Below are positions 35,101-46,093 of a DNA stretch of 64,000 nucleotides, one piece after another. Source of the stretch: Mytilinidion resinicola (taxonomy: Eukaryota > Ascomycota > Dothideomycetes > Mytilinidiales > Mytilinidiaceae); NCBI RefSeq assembly GCF_010093595.1, contig NW_022985455.1, positions 553,532 to 617,531 on the forward strand. The letters run 5' to 3'. The first letter of the stretch is position 1; each line of letters begins with the position of its first letter. The translations under genes were made by a program, and so were the position numbers. Below the pieces are notes generated by a model. It was not told where the DNA came from. It ran no database searches and was given only the letters and a program-made list of their open reading frames with translations.

Positions 35101-36333
35101 GAGAGCTATTGGGCCGATGGAAACCCGGACAAGGACGTTGCTCGGCAATCTGTGGTGCAGCCAAGTCATGAACTTGGAGCAGTACTAGCCCCCTCGGCTG
35201 GACAAAGCACTCCAGAACCAAGGCCTGGTCTTCTGGACAACCGATTCAGCTGGGAACGATCAGCCGAGGCGGGCCCTCAGATCTCAAATGCACCCACGAT
35301 GCCGACTTCGCAGGCAGACACCGTTGCGAGTCCCTCTACGGCGCGTGCCGACGTTGAATCACCACACGAGGAGTCTTATGCTGGAGTTCCCGAGCCATAC
35401 TTTGGCCCTGGTCATGCGACTTCGGGCGCACAAATTGTCCCGCAAATAGCGGAGCCGGAAGCAAAGCCTGAGAGTAAGAGTCTGCTCGGCCAGGCTGAAG
35501 TAAACAAGAAGGCGGAAAGTCCGGTCCACTATGAGGCTAACGAACTGACCTCGCCTGTCTCACCAAACAGGCCTTCTTCATCCGAAGGACTACACGTCGT
35601 GAACTCTGCAGTCGATCCCGAGGCCGTAGATATGCCTCCGCGGCTAGCTGAGGAGGTGGCAGAAGAAAAGGAAGCGCAGCAAAAGTCCGCAGAAGCTCAG
35701 CAAGCGCCGAAGCCAACTTCCCACGAGGCTCCGCTGGGTCCACGCCCACCGACAGCTAAGAGTCCACAGCCTATTTCTCCTTCGGGCAAGCCTCTGGGAT
35801 TTCGAGAAATCCTTGCAATCAGATCTGCCCCGGATCGTATCGCCACCTACAACAGAACACGGGATTACTGGGCAACCACAGATCATAGCTTACATGAATG
35901 GATGACGAAGACACTGGCGGCAAACCCTGAACATGCTTCCTTGTCCAGTCTGACGTCGCGGCCGACCATGGCGACTCCAGCTTCAGGTTCTCTGCGTCAT
36001 AGGCCTACTGCGTCAATTTCACTTTTCGGCAAAAGCACATCATCCAGCGCACCGCAGCCAGCAACTCCATATTACGAGCAGTATAACGCGGCTGCATCTC
36101 AGCTGCCGCTTGGCGTCCCACCTACTACTCCTGGCGGTACGCCTTCCCAGCAGACCCCATCAACTGGCGGAGCAGGGACCAGAATTACTAGTCACCAACT
36201 TGAAAAGAAGGGCAAAGACTTGTTGCATACTGCTGGGATTTTTGGAGGCAAGGCAACTACGGGAGCAAAGGGACTATTTGCGAAAGGCAAGAGCCGCTTC
36301 AAGTCGAGCGGATCAGACAAGGTAGATCATTGA
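32181..36333 (+). CDS. Large disordered protein with KTKRWVEAK motif
   Basis: Exon 1 32181-32230 (MSRPYQFAEEKSTRSP), intron 32231-32282 (GTAAGA, branch GCTAACC, CAG), exon 2 from 32283. The join gives PAGQPPSFKTNVNRAKTKRW then EAKAVSYGGDDWGDYDEYDEYG, a block I associate with a conserved ascomycete protein of unknown role. The remaining 1300 residues are Ser/Pro-rich and disordered, apart from a conserved block near the C-terminus (GFREILAIRSAPDRIATYN then TRDYWATTDHSLHEWM) and a basic tail (GGKATTGAKGLFAKGKSRF). If it ends at the TGA 36333 it has about 1366 residues. Alternatively a splice from 36321 to 36684 joins it in frame to the next reading frame, giving 3352 residues. Confidence 0.8.
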
Positions 36334-36683
36334 TTTCTATTGCCGTGTCTTCATTTCTATTCTAGATTGCAGTGTCGGGTGACGAATCACGCGATGGCGG
36401 CTTCAGGGTAGGAAGGGCTTTCGAGAGTCGCTGACCGCTCCTGAGCCGTCGTCGTTTCTTCAATTCCTTTACCTTTTAAATTCCTCTGGGCGTTTTGTCT
36501 GCTTACGAATGCTTATCCTGCGAAACTGTATGTCAATGGCCTCACGACCCCGTCATGATTGTGCACACTATCTCATGGGAGACTAGGGCCATGTACAGCT
36601 CTTTTCATAATCACAATGCTAATTTATTCTTGTCTCCTTGAACTTTCCCACTGTGAACACGTGTTGATGTTTGTGTGATGTAG

Positions 36684-39600
36684 GCTTCCCGATCATCCAT
36701 CTCGTCGGCTCCCACCTCACGCGAGCCCTCTGAAGAGCCCCCGGAATGGGTTACGGCACCCAACCAGTTCGAATACGGAAGGAGCTCGGTCGATCAGGGT
36801 GATCCCAAGGACAAGAAACGAAGACTCTCCTCTCCATTCCGGCGCTCGCGGTCACGGCCTTCAAGCACCGTGCTACCCAAAAATCAACATATCGATCTTT
36901 CCAATGGCTCCATCCACTCCAGGGACACGCCGCCGAGAGAGACTCCACCTACGGAAGGTAGTCGTCCTCAGTCCTACGCTGCGCCCGAATCATGGGCTAC
37001 GCATGATCCGCATTCGCAGCACATTTCATGGAACAACCAGGAACGGCATTCGCAGCACGATGTCAACATGACTCCCCCTCGGAACTTGGGCGCGCCTGAC
37101 AGGCTCGGCGTTCTTCCCTCGCCTGCGAAAAGTGCTTTCTCCCTGGCGCAGGCTGAAAGAGACGGCGAGGTGCCCCCCGTACCTCCGATACCCAGCGATA
37201 TGGAGAGTTGGCAGCAGCAGCACGAGCGGGAACGGGAGATCCAATCTCATCGCAATCTCCAGTCCGTGATTAGACACTCAACTCCTCTAGTGTCGGATGC
37301 TCTGCGAACACAGAGTACGGACCTTGCGCCTTCTCAACAGCCCCTGGATCGACAATCAGAACAAACTGTTGGACAACAGGCTGACACTCGTGCTGCGAAC
37401 GGGAAGGAAGAGCCGTCCTGGCCACTCGTGTCGAACACACCGATTCCTGATAAGACGGACTCACTCCCACCAGCTCCAATGAGTAGACAGGTGCAGTCAT
37501 ATGATGAAGATGACAAGCCACCGCAGCTTGGTCATGACCTATTTCCTACTTCAACGGCAGTCCTCGGAAACGTGCAAGCAGAAGAAGTCGACGGCAACGA
37601 TAGACCGCCGCAGCTTCATCATGAGGCCTTCCCCGCATCAGCGCCGGCGGAGCAAATACGTCAACCAGTGGACGTTTCCCCCACATCTGGACCACAAGCG
37701 TCTGATCACGGCGATATCTCGCCCGTCGTATCCTCAGATGATCACGACGCCTCGGACGATGATGACAGAGCACCCCCGCCTTTAGATCTAGGGTTCCTCT
37801 CTAAGAACTCGCAGCCTACAAGGGACCGCCTAGGAGATATAAGTCCCGTTGTTGCGGCTCGTCAAACAGGCTTCGCTAGTGACCAAGGCCCAGTTGTCGT
37901 TCGGTCAAATGTGAACGAAGACACGTCGACTCCGGCAATGCGCCCGGCCTACGAGACGGAGCAGATTGGCGTTGGCGACGTGTCTCCCGTGTCTTCGCAT
38001 GGCAATAATTTTGCTGGAACGGCGGCTGATGATTCTACGCCGACTAAAGCGGGTGTTGGGCCGTCAGACGGTCGTCCCGCTGTCATTGACGCCAACACTA
38101 TCGCGCCAAAGCCATCCAGTGCCTCTAATGCGGCCGCTGTCGCAGACATAACGTATAAGAGTGAAGATGACTACGAGCCGTCTAGGTCCTCGTTGGACTC
38201 ATGGGAGAACGGCAGCGTCGTAGAGCAGCTGTCTCTCCGCGACGATCGCCCTTCTGCTGGCAGGCATCACTCTCAAGAGGGAGTTGCGACAGCTGTGACT
38301 CCGCAGTCCGCTAAAACCGTGCAGGTTGGAAGTTACTTCAGACCTCGCGCAGGCGAGCAAACGCAGGTGATCGTACAGCAAGCCGCGCAGACTGTACCGC
38401 AACACGAACGACGTGCTCCTCAGACTGTAGGTCGGGAGGTACCGCAACTCAGTCAAATCTCAGGGCTTACTGAGACCCATAAGCGCTCTCAATCTCTGCT
38501 CTCAACAATCTCCAAAGCGGTCTCTGCGGAGGGCGCTGCAGACTCGCCCGTGTCCGATTTTTCAGGGAAGGCGGCAGATATACCCCTTCAACCGCAGATA
38601 CTGCATGTTCCTACGCAACAAAACAATAGCGAACATCTCTCTCCAATCCACGACGACGGCTTCGACCTATATGCCGACCATAACGGCATCGTCAAGGATC
38701 TACATGACGAGCGAACTGGTGAAGCAGTGAGGATTATGCCTCCTATGCCCTCCGCCCCCCTTCCACAACCACCTGTACAACAACAACCTCCTCCTGTTTC
38801 CATTCCCTCTTTGGAGCAAGAACCCCTTCGTAGTGCGGAGTCGCCTGTAACCTGGCGAGGAGGGCACATGGGGTCAAGGCCGATGAGTTTTGTTTCTCTG
38901 CCACGAGATGCGAAGGGCAGACCGCAAGAGCAGATTAACCGCGAGATACACCCCGAAGAAGGCGAAAGAGATTTAGTACCTGAGCAGCCAGGGTCGCCGC
39001 AGGCGCCCGCTTCAGTGCCGCAGACTTTGGCTTCGTCTCCGACACCGCGGAGGCCCCAGGAGGAGATCGGGCATGCGGCACCTCCTTTGGGTCCACCAGC
39101 TCCAGGCTTTGCACCCCCTCTAGTAGCCTTGGGTGCCGCTAAAGCAGTAGGACGAGGTTTGACTGACGGTGAGAGACAACCACAGGCCATTGCTCCGTCG
39201 CAACCAATTGCGCCAATACAAGGCCAGCAGGGTCCTACTCAAGGTTATAGCGGCCAACCATCACCACCGCCACAGCAGCAGGCTGTGGGACAACTGTCTC
39301 CTCAGGGACAGCCTGTACAAAATCCTAGCAGGCACGATCCTATAGCGCAAGATCCGAGACTACAGGACCCGCGATTGTTGTATGATCCCGAGGCACAACA
39401 GTCACAGACGCAAGATCCCCGAATGCAAGACCCTCGGATTCATGACCTCAGCTTGCAGAACGGAAACCCAAGGAATCAAGCCCCACGAGGTCAAGCTGTG
39501 GGACCTATGGGACCCGGGCAGCCAATATTCCGTGACCCACGACAGCAGGGTACTACCCAAGATCAACTTTACTCCCCTCAAGACCCAAGGCTGCAAGGCC

Positions 39601-42600
39601 GTACGCCCGTTCAACCACTGCCCCAGGACCCTCGGATTCAAGGGGTCCGTTTTCCCCCTCCACGAAATGAATATGAGGCCCAACAGCAGATGATGGTTCG
39701 CCAGGCCATGGATCCTCGTCTTCTCGGCGTAGAGTACCAACTGCCTGGAGTAGGACCACCTGTCCGAGAAGGCCAGGCCAACGTACCAGATGCCGGACGT
39801 CCTAAGCTTGGATCAGTTTTCAAGAAACTTGGTAGTCGACAAACGCCGCCTCCTGCACAGGCAGCTCCAAACAATCGTATAAACCCCCAGCTCACTTCTC
39901 CAGACGATCAACACCGTGCCTTCTCATACCAGTCTAGCGTAGGAGATCTACCGACTGAACAAATGAAGGATAAGAAGAAAGAGCGCAAATCAGGCATCTT
40001 CAGTACATCGAATAGTCGTCCTCAGAGTGTTGGGACCGCGTCGCAATTCAGTCAAGAGAGCCGGGTCGCGCATGCCGCAGATTCTCGCGTGGATTTGAGG
40101 TATCCAACGAGCCCAGCACCGTTTAAAGGCATCCCTCCACAGGTCCCACCTCCAGGCGTGCCGCAACCTCCTAAGCCTCAGCCGCACCGAGCGTCCACTT
40201 CCATCGTTCCAGATGGTGGGAAGAAGAGACGGTTTTCTGGTCTTGGAAGCTTGTTTGGAAGGCATGGATCGACGGGTCACGTTCCGCCTACGAAGCCCCA
40301 AAAGCTATCAAAGGAGGAAAAGAAGAAGCAAAAAGCTACTGTTCAACAACCTCAGCAACTTCAGAATCCTACTCAAGGCTACCAACAACCTATTCAAGGT
40401 TATGGACAACCGCCAGTATTTCAACAGCAATATGCGCCTCAACAGCCGCGAGCTGGTCCTGGGATGCTACCCCCACAGGGAGCTCAGCAGCAGTATATAC
40501 CTCCTCCACAACAGGGGCTGCCTCTACAATATCAAGTTCCTCAAGGAGCTCAAGGATACGGCCCTCAGCGCACAGGCATACAGCCACCACCAGGAACTCA
40601 GGGATACGGAATGCCTGTTCAGCAGTATTACGGACAGCCTCTGAATCCCTCGGAAGCATATAGACAACCACAATCTCCACCATCTGCCCAGAGAGGCCAG
40701 CAAGCCCATCCTTTCTCACCTCAGGCTTCCTCAGGACCACAACAATATCCAAGCGCATATGGGGAGACTAGACTAATTGCTCAATCTGCTACCCAGCAAA
40801 CCCCTAGCTTTTCGCCTTCTGTGTCTCCTGTCCCTCCTCAACAGTTGAGACAAATGAGCCCCCAGAACCCACACCCTGGCCCTCCGCCAACAAATCCCTC
40901 ATTTGAGCATACTGTAGGACGGATCAATGAGGAGGGTGATACCCCTCCGCCTGGTGGCTTTTATGCCCCGGGCCGCTTTTCCCATGGCCATGGAAACGTC
41001 GGTTATGGAGCGATTGCCCAGGAAGCTGCTACATCCCCTCATCTCCAAGATCAACGTCGTGTTTCGTCCCCATCATCAGTTAGTGGCTCGACGAATGGCT
41101 TATCTTCTCCAGTATCTCAACGTAGTGTCAGCTCCCCGATTTCTGAGCCACGTTACGAGACACCTCAAATCCCTGCAGCATACAGCAATGGTGCCACTAG
41201 ATATGCTGATCCCACATCTCGCACGCCGAGCCTTCCAAATCAATTAGCAACCACAGCGCGGAAGTCGTCCTCTCCTTCGCCTTATAATGGCCCTGTCCGA
41301 CAATACTCTGACCCCCACAGGCCTGCTATGGGGTCTCCTCAGGTGTCAGGCCAATCGCAGTATGATTCCGCTGGAGATCATCGCGAATCGTCTTCTCCGC
41401 GAGTGGTCTCACCAGTATCCAACCCCTCGCCGGGAATGCCGCCTCAACAGGTCCAGCAACGGAAGAGTCCAGGTCCCAGGATGGGGAGTATCTCGGAAGC
41501 AACACGTAGCCATCAGGAGCGCCCTTATAATATAAGTCTTCCCATTGATGAAGGCGCAGAAAATGAGGCTGCATACATAAAGCACCAGCAGATGCTACAC
41601 CAGCAAATGGAAGCAGAGAATCAAGCTCAGGCAATGAGAAGCCGGAACAGCCCGTCTCCCCATCCACTCCAAGAGTACGACGGGCCTACCAGTATTCAAG
41701 GCACAACAGGACCACCCCTCGCAGGGTTTCGTGAGGTACTGCCGAGACATTCGCCGCAACCCTATCAAATACCTCCCCCTCAACAGCCGCGCTCAACTTC
41801 TCACCCACAACAAATGCAACTTCAACAACATCCCCATTCGCGAACACCAGAACCAGCTCAGCCCGCACCCATCCGCCCCTCTCAGCTTCAAGCCAGTGGA
41901 TCAGTGCAACCAGCAGCGTTTCCGCTACCAAAGTCGCCAGATCCAGCAAACGCAGCAAGCCCAGTCAATCCTATCACGGCTATGCTACCTCCGCCGGCTC
42001 CCCCAAAATCGCCACATGGTGAATTCGTACCCCACCATCCCATCGACGTCGCAGCCGATGAAGCGCCCCCTTCATACTCCACTCACGAGCGGCCAGACCA
42101 AGCCTTCAATGACGAGAAAGCCGACCCGGCCCAATCACCAACACTGCAACCACCGTCGCCGCAGATGCCGCCACCGTCGCATATTCCTACGCCTCAAATA
42201 CCCCAGCATCGGATACCCCCGCCGCAACAAGAGTACGTCACCGGGGATGGCCCGAACGAGCGCGGACGGAAACCCTCCCTCTCCATCCTCCAGCATCCCC
42301 AACCCTCCACCATGGCAGCCTCGCCGGCGCGTTCCTCCACCGACATGGGCTCTGCGATCTTGCGCCAGCGCCTCCTCGAGCAGGAAGAACGCGAGCGTGT
42401 CGAGCGGCTGCAGAAATCTGAGCTCCAGCGCGTGGAGAGCGAACGAGAACGCGCGGAGCGGGACCGTGCGAGGGCTAGAGCTAGGGAACTGGAGCGGAGC
42501 CGAGGGAGCATGAGGGGTTATGCTTTAGGTTCGACAGGTTCGAGTGGGCAGAGACCCGTCGCGTTTGAGCTTAGTGCGGAAGAGGATGAGCCCATTATGC

Positions 42601-42653
42601 GGGGAGTAAGTTATCCAGGTATGGAGTGGACGCCGGCTTGGGAGGGGGATTGA
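36684..42653 (+). CDS. Gln/Pro-rich giant disordered protein or 3' exon
   Basis: A 5970-nt open frame entered right after a TAG acceptor at 36683, with no in-frame ATG until 37068. The segment before that ATG is clearly coding-like (EEPPEWVTAPNQFEYGRSS, KKRRLSSPFRRSRSRPSS), so a spliced start is required. The simplest is a 362-nt intron from 36322 (GTAGAT) joining it to the upstream gene in phase 0; an unseen short first exon is the alternative. Content: duplicated PPQL-x-H motifs near residue 210, a QDPRxQDPR repeat region (39.34-39.72 kb), KKRRFSGLGSLFGRHG (a basic amphipathic block), long Gln/Pro tracts, a charged coiled coil (LLEQEERERVERLQKSELQR) and the C-terminal motif MRGVSYPGMEWTP. 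Function unknown; perhaps a scaffold. Confidence 0.75.
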   Translation, partial: ASRSSISSAPTSREPSEEPPEWVTAPNQFEYGRSSVDQGDPKDKKRRLSSPFRRSRSRPSSTVLPKNQHIDLSNGSIHSRDTPPRETPPTEGSRPQSYAAPESWATHDPHSQHISWNNQERHSQHDVNMTPPRNLGAPDRLGVLPSPAKSAFSLAQAERDGEVPPVPPIPSDMESWQQQHEREREIQSHRNLQSVIRHSTPLVSDALRTQSTDLAPSQQPLDRQSEQTVGQQADTRAANGKEEPSWPLVSNTPIPDKTDSLPPAPMSRQVQSYDEDDKPPQLGHDLFPTSTAVLGNVQAEEVDGNDRPPQLHHEAFPASAPAEQIRQPVDVSPTSGPQASDHGDISPVVSSDDHDASDDDDRAPPPLDLGFLSKNSQPTRDRLGDISPVVAARQTGFASDQGPVVVRSNVNEDTSTPAMRPAYETEQIGVGDVSPVSSHGNNFAGTAADDSTPTKAGVGPSDGRPAVIDANTIAPKPSSASNAAAVADITYKSEDDYEPSRSSLDSWENGSVVEQLSLRDDRPSAGRHHSQEGVATAVTPQSAKTVQVGSYFRPRAGEQTQVIVQQAAQTVPQHERRAPQTVGREVPQLSQISGLTETHKRSQSLLSTISKAVSAEGAADSPVSDFSGKAADIPLQPQILHVPTQQNNSEHLSPIHDDGFDLYADHNGIVKDLHDERTGEAVRIMPPMPSAPLPQPPVQQQPPPVSIPSLEQEPLRSAESPVTWRGGHMGSRPMSFVSLPRDAKGRPQEQINREIHPEEGERDLVPEQPGSPQAPASVPQTLASSPTPRRPQEEIGHAAPPLGPPAPGFAPPLVALGAAKAVGRGLTDGERQPQAIAPSQPIAPIQGQQGPTQGYSGQPSPPPQQQAVGQLSPQGQPVQNPSRHDPIAQDPRLQDPRLLYDPEAQQSQTQDPRMQDPRIHDLSLQNGNPRNQAPRGQAVGPMGPGQPIFRDPRQQGTTQDQLYSPQDPRLQGRTPVQPLPQDPRIQGVRFPPPRNEYEAQQQMMVRQAMDPRLLGVEYQLPGVGPPVREGQANVPDAGRPKLGSVFKKLGSRQTPPPAQAAPNNRINPQLTSPDDQHRAFSYQSSVGDLPTEQMKDKKKERKSGIFSTSNSRPQSVGTASQFSQESRVAHAADSRVDLRYPTSPAPFKGIPPQVPPPGVPQPPKPQPHRASTSIVPDGGKKRRFSGLGSLFGRHGSTGHVPPTKPQKLSKEEKKKQKATVQQPQQLQNPTQGYQQPIQGYGQPPVFQQQYAPQQPRAGPGMLPPQGAQQQYIPPPQQGLPLQYQVPQGAQGYGPQRTGIQPPPGTQGYGMPVQQYYGQPLNPSEAYRQPQSPPSAQRGQQAHPFSPQASSGPQQYPSAYGETRLIAQSATQQTPSFSPSVSPVPPQQLRQMSPQNPHPGPPPTNPSFEHTVGRINEEGDTPPPGGFYAPGRFSHGHGNVGYGAIAQEAATSPHLQDQRRVSSPSSVSGSTNGLSSPVSQRSVSSPISEPRYETPQIPAAYSNGATRYADPTSRTPSLPNQLATTARKSSSPSPYNGPVRQYSDPHRPAMGSPQVSGQSQYDSAGDHRESSSPRVVSPVSNPSPGMPPQQVQQRKSPGPRMGSISEATRSHQERPYNISLPIDEGAENEAAYIKHQQMLHQQMEAENQAQAMRSRNSPSPHPLQEYDGPTSIQGTTGPPLAGFREVLPRHSPQPYQIPPPQQPRSTSHPQQMQLQQHPHSRTPEPAQPAPIRPSQLQASGSVQPAAFPLPKSPDPANAASPVNPITAMLPPPAPPKSPHGEFVPHHPIDVAADEAPPSYSTHERPDQAFNDEKADPAQSPTLQPPSPQMPPPSHIPTPQIPQHRIPPPQQEYVTGDGPNERGRKPSLSILQHPQPSTMAASPARSSTDMGSAILRQRLLEQEERERVERLQKSELQRVESERERAERDRARARARELERSRGSMRGYALGSTGSSGQRPVAFELSAEEDEPIMRGVSYPGMEWTPAWEGD

Positions 42654-43315
42654 AGAAGTTTGCTTTGATGGGTGAAAATTAAGCCAAAGGGTGCAAGTCG
42701 TGTTGGTTTCTTTTAATTTGTAGATTTGTACAGGATGTTGATGGGGAGTGTATAGTAAGATCCCATCACGAGTGCCATTTCTGTTCATGTCTTCTTTTCT
42801 TCTTGACTCCTCAGCATTGCTCGAGCTCTTAGTCTTTTTGTCCATTTCTCTCAGTCGATCGGGATTTTGTTTCTTTTTTGAAAGTGGATTTGAGCGATCG
42901 CGCACCTCTTTACTGGATACCCTCGTCGTGTTCTGAGGCTCTTATCGTGGATGATGAGACAGCTCTTCATAATGTTTTTAGGGAAATACCACACATCGAT
43001 CTTTCCCGTCTCGTTCCAATTCTCGTATTTAGTTTCATCTGCTGCATTTGACCACCGCCATACGTGTTCATTCATCCATCATCGTCAGAGTAGTCAACAA
43101 CGTGCTTACGGCGACGCGTTCACTCCCTAAATCATCGGCCTCACTGCTTTGCTGTTATGACCACGTATGTCCAGGGAGGACAGCTGACGCTACGAAATCT
43201 TCGTCTACTTATTAATAATCTCGCCAGGAGATTTTCTTCTTCTCCATCTGCATTGCTACCTTGCTCACTTAACCCAGCAAATCTTTCTCGGTATCCATAT
43301 TTTTAACCTTTCATT
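42654..43315. other. Intergenic between giant ORF and E2 gene
   Basis: About 660 bp, T-rich, holding the 3' UTR of the giant gene and the promoter of the E2-like gene. No gene seen. Confidence 0.5.
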
Positions 43316-45475
43316 ATGGCACCACCGTCGAGAGGCCATGGGGGTGGATCATCTTCAAACCTCGCCACTTGGCAGGACATTGCCCAAATGATCACCGACA
43401 GGCGCTGCATAGGCTGCAAGTCTAGACTGGCTACTGAAGACAGTGTGACTATAATGTTTAGACGCTGGTTGGCGAGAGAATGTGAGTCTGCAACCTGCAC
43501 ACAATCGTCGAAGGATACTAACTTGACACCAGCACTCCCTACCTCCTATATGACGTGCTCGAAATGCCACAAGCAATCTGCTTGTGTTGGATGTGGCTCA
43601 GCAAACACTGGAAAGCAGTCCCACACTCGAACTTCCGCACAGGGAATGAATGTTACCTGGTGCTGTGATCTTGGAAAGTTATTCATCATCTGGGCGCTTC
43701 TGTGCGGCCTCGATCAGGAGTACGCCTGGGATTCTCAACGCGCCGCATCCCTGGCAGCACGACGCCGACCAGGTTACAATAGGGGCACAGGTGTAGGGTA
43801 CGGTGGCACTGGCGGCTCCCCTATCGGCATTCATGGTCTGCGTCTGCGCCCTGACCCGTCCCGACAGCAAGCCGAAGTCGGCAAATACCAGGCGAAAGTC
43901 ACGGAGAGCAATTGGGACCGCGGTACCGAAAAGGTGTTTGGTCTGATGGCCGTCTTGTTGCCATCCAAGGATCGCAAGACTGACTTCGACACCAACCCCC
44001 CGGCAGGCCTGGTCTCGATGCTTAGGAACAGTATGATTCTAGACAAGTTTGCGGAGCTGATCCGGAACGACAGTCTTCAGGATGCCTCAACGCGGCGGGG
44101 GATCTACCAGGCTATGCTCGACTGCATTCGAGTCCTGTGCAACCATAATGCCCTTGCAGGCAAGACACTCTTCGCCGAGCGTATTTCGAAGGATGGAGAT
44201 GTCAATCTGATGACGCTCTCCTTTGGTGGTCACGGAAACACTAAGAAGGAGACGAGTTCTAGCATCGCGGACTGCCTACAGAAGCTCAGCATCCAGAGCA
44301 ATATGATGCTAAACGGCGCAAAGAACAACCGCCAGGATTTCAACAGCGAAGAGGGTCAACAAATGCTCTGGCTCTGCAGGCAAATCTCCGACCTCTCAGC
44401 CTTCCTAACAACCCACCCGAATGCCCCCAAGAACCCGTCTTCCACATCAAAGACCCGCTCCCCAGAACTAACGAACATGAGCGAAGTCGACGACGCCGAG
44501 ATCATAAGCACCCACGCCTTCGGCCAACTGGCCACCCAGCTCTCCCACTCCCCACCAGGCCGCATCAAAAGCATCATCACCGACATCACGACCCTCAAAA
44601 CCAGCCTGCCCCCGGGCATCTTCGTGCGCCACGGCTGCTCGCGCCTCGACGTGCTCAAATTCCTCATCGTCGGCCCGCGCGACACGCCCTACGAGCTGGG
44701 CCTCTTCGAATTCGACATGCTGCTGCCGGAGAACTACCCCAACACGAACCCGCTCGTCAACTTCCGCACGACCGGCGGCGGCACCGCCTCCTTCAACCCA
44801 AACCTGTACCCGGACGGCAAGGTCTGCCTCTCCCTGCTCGGCACCTTCGCCGGCGAGCCCTGGAACCCGCGCGAGTCCACCCTGCTGCAGGTCCTGATCA
44901 GCATCCAGGCCATGGTCTTCTGCGAGCAGCCCTTCTGCAACGAGCCCGCCCACGCCGCCGCCGCGGGGTCCCTGCAGAGCGCCGCGTACAATGCTAGCTT
45001 GCACGCGCTGACGCTGCAGTTCGGCGTCCTCGGCTGGCTGCGCGGCCTGTTCGACCCCTTGTGGACGGATGTCGTCGCTGCGCATTTCCGTGTGAGTGGG
45101 CCCGCGATTGCGAGTCTCGCGCGGCGCTGGGCGCAGCAGGGGCAGCAGCAGCAGCAGATGATGATGATGGGGTATGCGGGGCAGATGTATGGGGCGCAGC
45201 AGGCGTATGGCGGGGCGCAGGGGGGTGTGAGGAGGGTGGCGGAGGAGGTGGTGAGGGGGGTGGAGGGGCTGAAGGGGTGTGGGGGAAGGATTGTGGCGAG
45301 GGGCGCTGTGATGAGTGTGTATCAGGGGCGGTTTGGGCAGTTGAAGGAGTCGCCGAGTGCGCAGATGATGGCGATTGTGGCGAGTATGGCGGGGGGGAGG
45401 GGTGGGTATGGCGGGTATGGTGGCGGGATGAGAGGAGGGTTTGGGAGGGGGAGTGGTGGATACTCGGGTTTGTAG
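43316..45475 (+). CDS. Large E2 ubiquitin-conjugating (BIRC6/UBE2O-like) protein
   Basis: About 702 residues after removal of a 51-nt intron at 43482-43532 (GTGAGT, branch ACTAAC, CAG). That intron is a multiple of three without stops, so the frame is open even if retained. The N-terminus has a zinc-ribbon-like CIGCK and CSKCHKQSACVGCG. The UBC fold is in the C-terminal third: PPGIFVRHGCSRLDVLKFLI, GPRDTPYELGLFEFDMLLPENYP, then FNPNLYPDGKVCLSLLGTF with the active-site Cys (codon 44825-44827, about residue 487), WNPRESTLLQVLISIQ and FCNEP. This loop arrangement is that of the BIRC6/UBE2O E2 class. The tail is Gln/Met- and Gly-rich. Conjugates ubiquitin or a related modifier, by family. Confidence 0.88.
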   Translation: MAPPSRGHGGGSSSNLATWQDIAQMITDRRCIGCKSRLATEDSVTIMFRRWLARECESATCTQSSKDTNLTPALPTSYMTCSKCHKQSACVGCGSANTGKQSHTRTSAQGMNVTWCCDLGKLFIIWALLCGLDQEYAWDSQRAASLAARRRPGYNRGTGVGYGGTGGSPIGIHGLRLRPDPSRQQAEVGKYQAKVTESNWDRGTEKVFGLMAVLLPSKDRKTDFDTNPPAGLVSMLRNSMILDKFAELIRNDSLQDASTRRGIYQAMLDCIRVLCNHNALAGKTLFAERISKDGDVNLMTLSFGGHGNTKKETSSSIADCLQKLSIQSNMMLNGAKNNRQDFNSEEGQQMLWLCRQISDLSAFLTTHPNAPKNPSSTSKTRSPELTNMSEVDDAEIISTHAFGQLATQLSHSPPGRIKSIITDITTLKTSLPPGIFVRHGCSRLDVLKFLIVGPRDTPYELGLFEFDMLLPENYPNTNPLVNFRTTGGGTASFNPNLYPDGKVCLSLLGTFAGEPWNPRESTLLQVLISIQAMVFCEQPFCNEPAHAAAAGSLQSAAYNASLHALTLQFGVLGWLRGLFDPLWTDVVAAHFRVSGPAIASLARRWAQQGQQQQQMMMMGYAGQMYGAQQAYGGAQGGVRRVAEEVVRGVEGLKGCGGRIVARGAVMSVYQGRFGQLKESPSAQMMAIVASMAGGRGGYGGYGGGMRGGFGRGSGGYSGL

Positions 45476-46093
45476 GGGTATTGGGAATGTGAGGGGGGTG
45501 GCGAGGGCTGTGGGAGATGTTGAGGGGATGGACTTGTCTGTATGTTGGTTTGGGTTTGTACTTAACATCTGTAGGATTACATAGATAATCTCCTTACTGG
45601 TATCAATGATAACTCTTTATGTAGTAAACAAGCTTAGCTCTAGACGCGACGGTGGCCTTAATCTAGGTACGTTGGCCCTAGAAGCTCTGTGATTAGAAAC
45701 TGGCAAAGTCCTTATCCTTACGCTATGTGTCGTCCATAGACATCAGCTGAGAAAACGTGCATTGATTGATGAGATAGTAAATGTCGATTTCAAGACATCG
45801 AAACAGAAATTGAGAAGTCGACTCGCGCAGGAAATAAAGCAAGGGGTATAGACAGTAGCAGTTAATGCTTTATTCATTACGTAGAGTAATTACAAGAGCT
45901 TATAGCCAGCCCAAGCGGATATATAGACATGAAAAGGTCTGGCAACTGCGCATCCATCATACAATCTCGGCTCGAAACAAAGTAGCTCATAATGTCATTA
46001 TGTAGGGCGCATCTTTCATGAACACTCCTAGCTCATTCTCCAAATACACACTTTTGCACACAATTAATATTTTAAAGTCTTAGCGGTGGTGCT
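45476..46093. other. Convergent 3' intergenic region
   Basis: About 620 bp between the E2 stop and the SUR7-like stop, AT-rich past 45.6 kb. Both 3' UTRs lie here. No gene seen. Confidence 0.5.

Noticed and set aside
39382..39895. Frames on both strands over the QDPR repeats
   Set aside because: Repeated codons give periodic stop-free shadows; the main frame is the coding one.
44468..45568. 366-codon minus frame opposite the E2 gene
   Set aside because: Pro/His/Arg-rich shadow of a GC3-biased coding region on the other strand.
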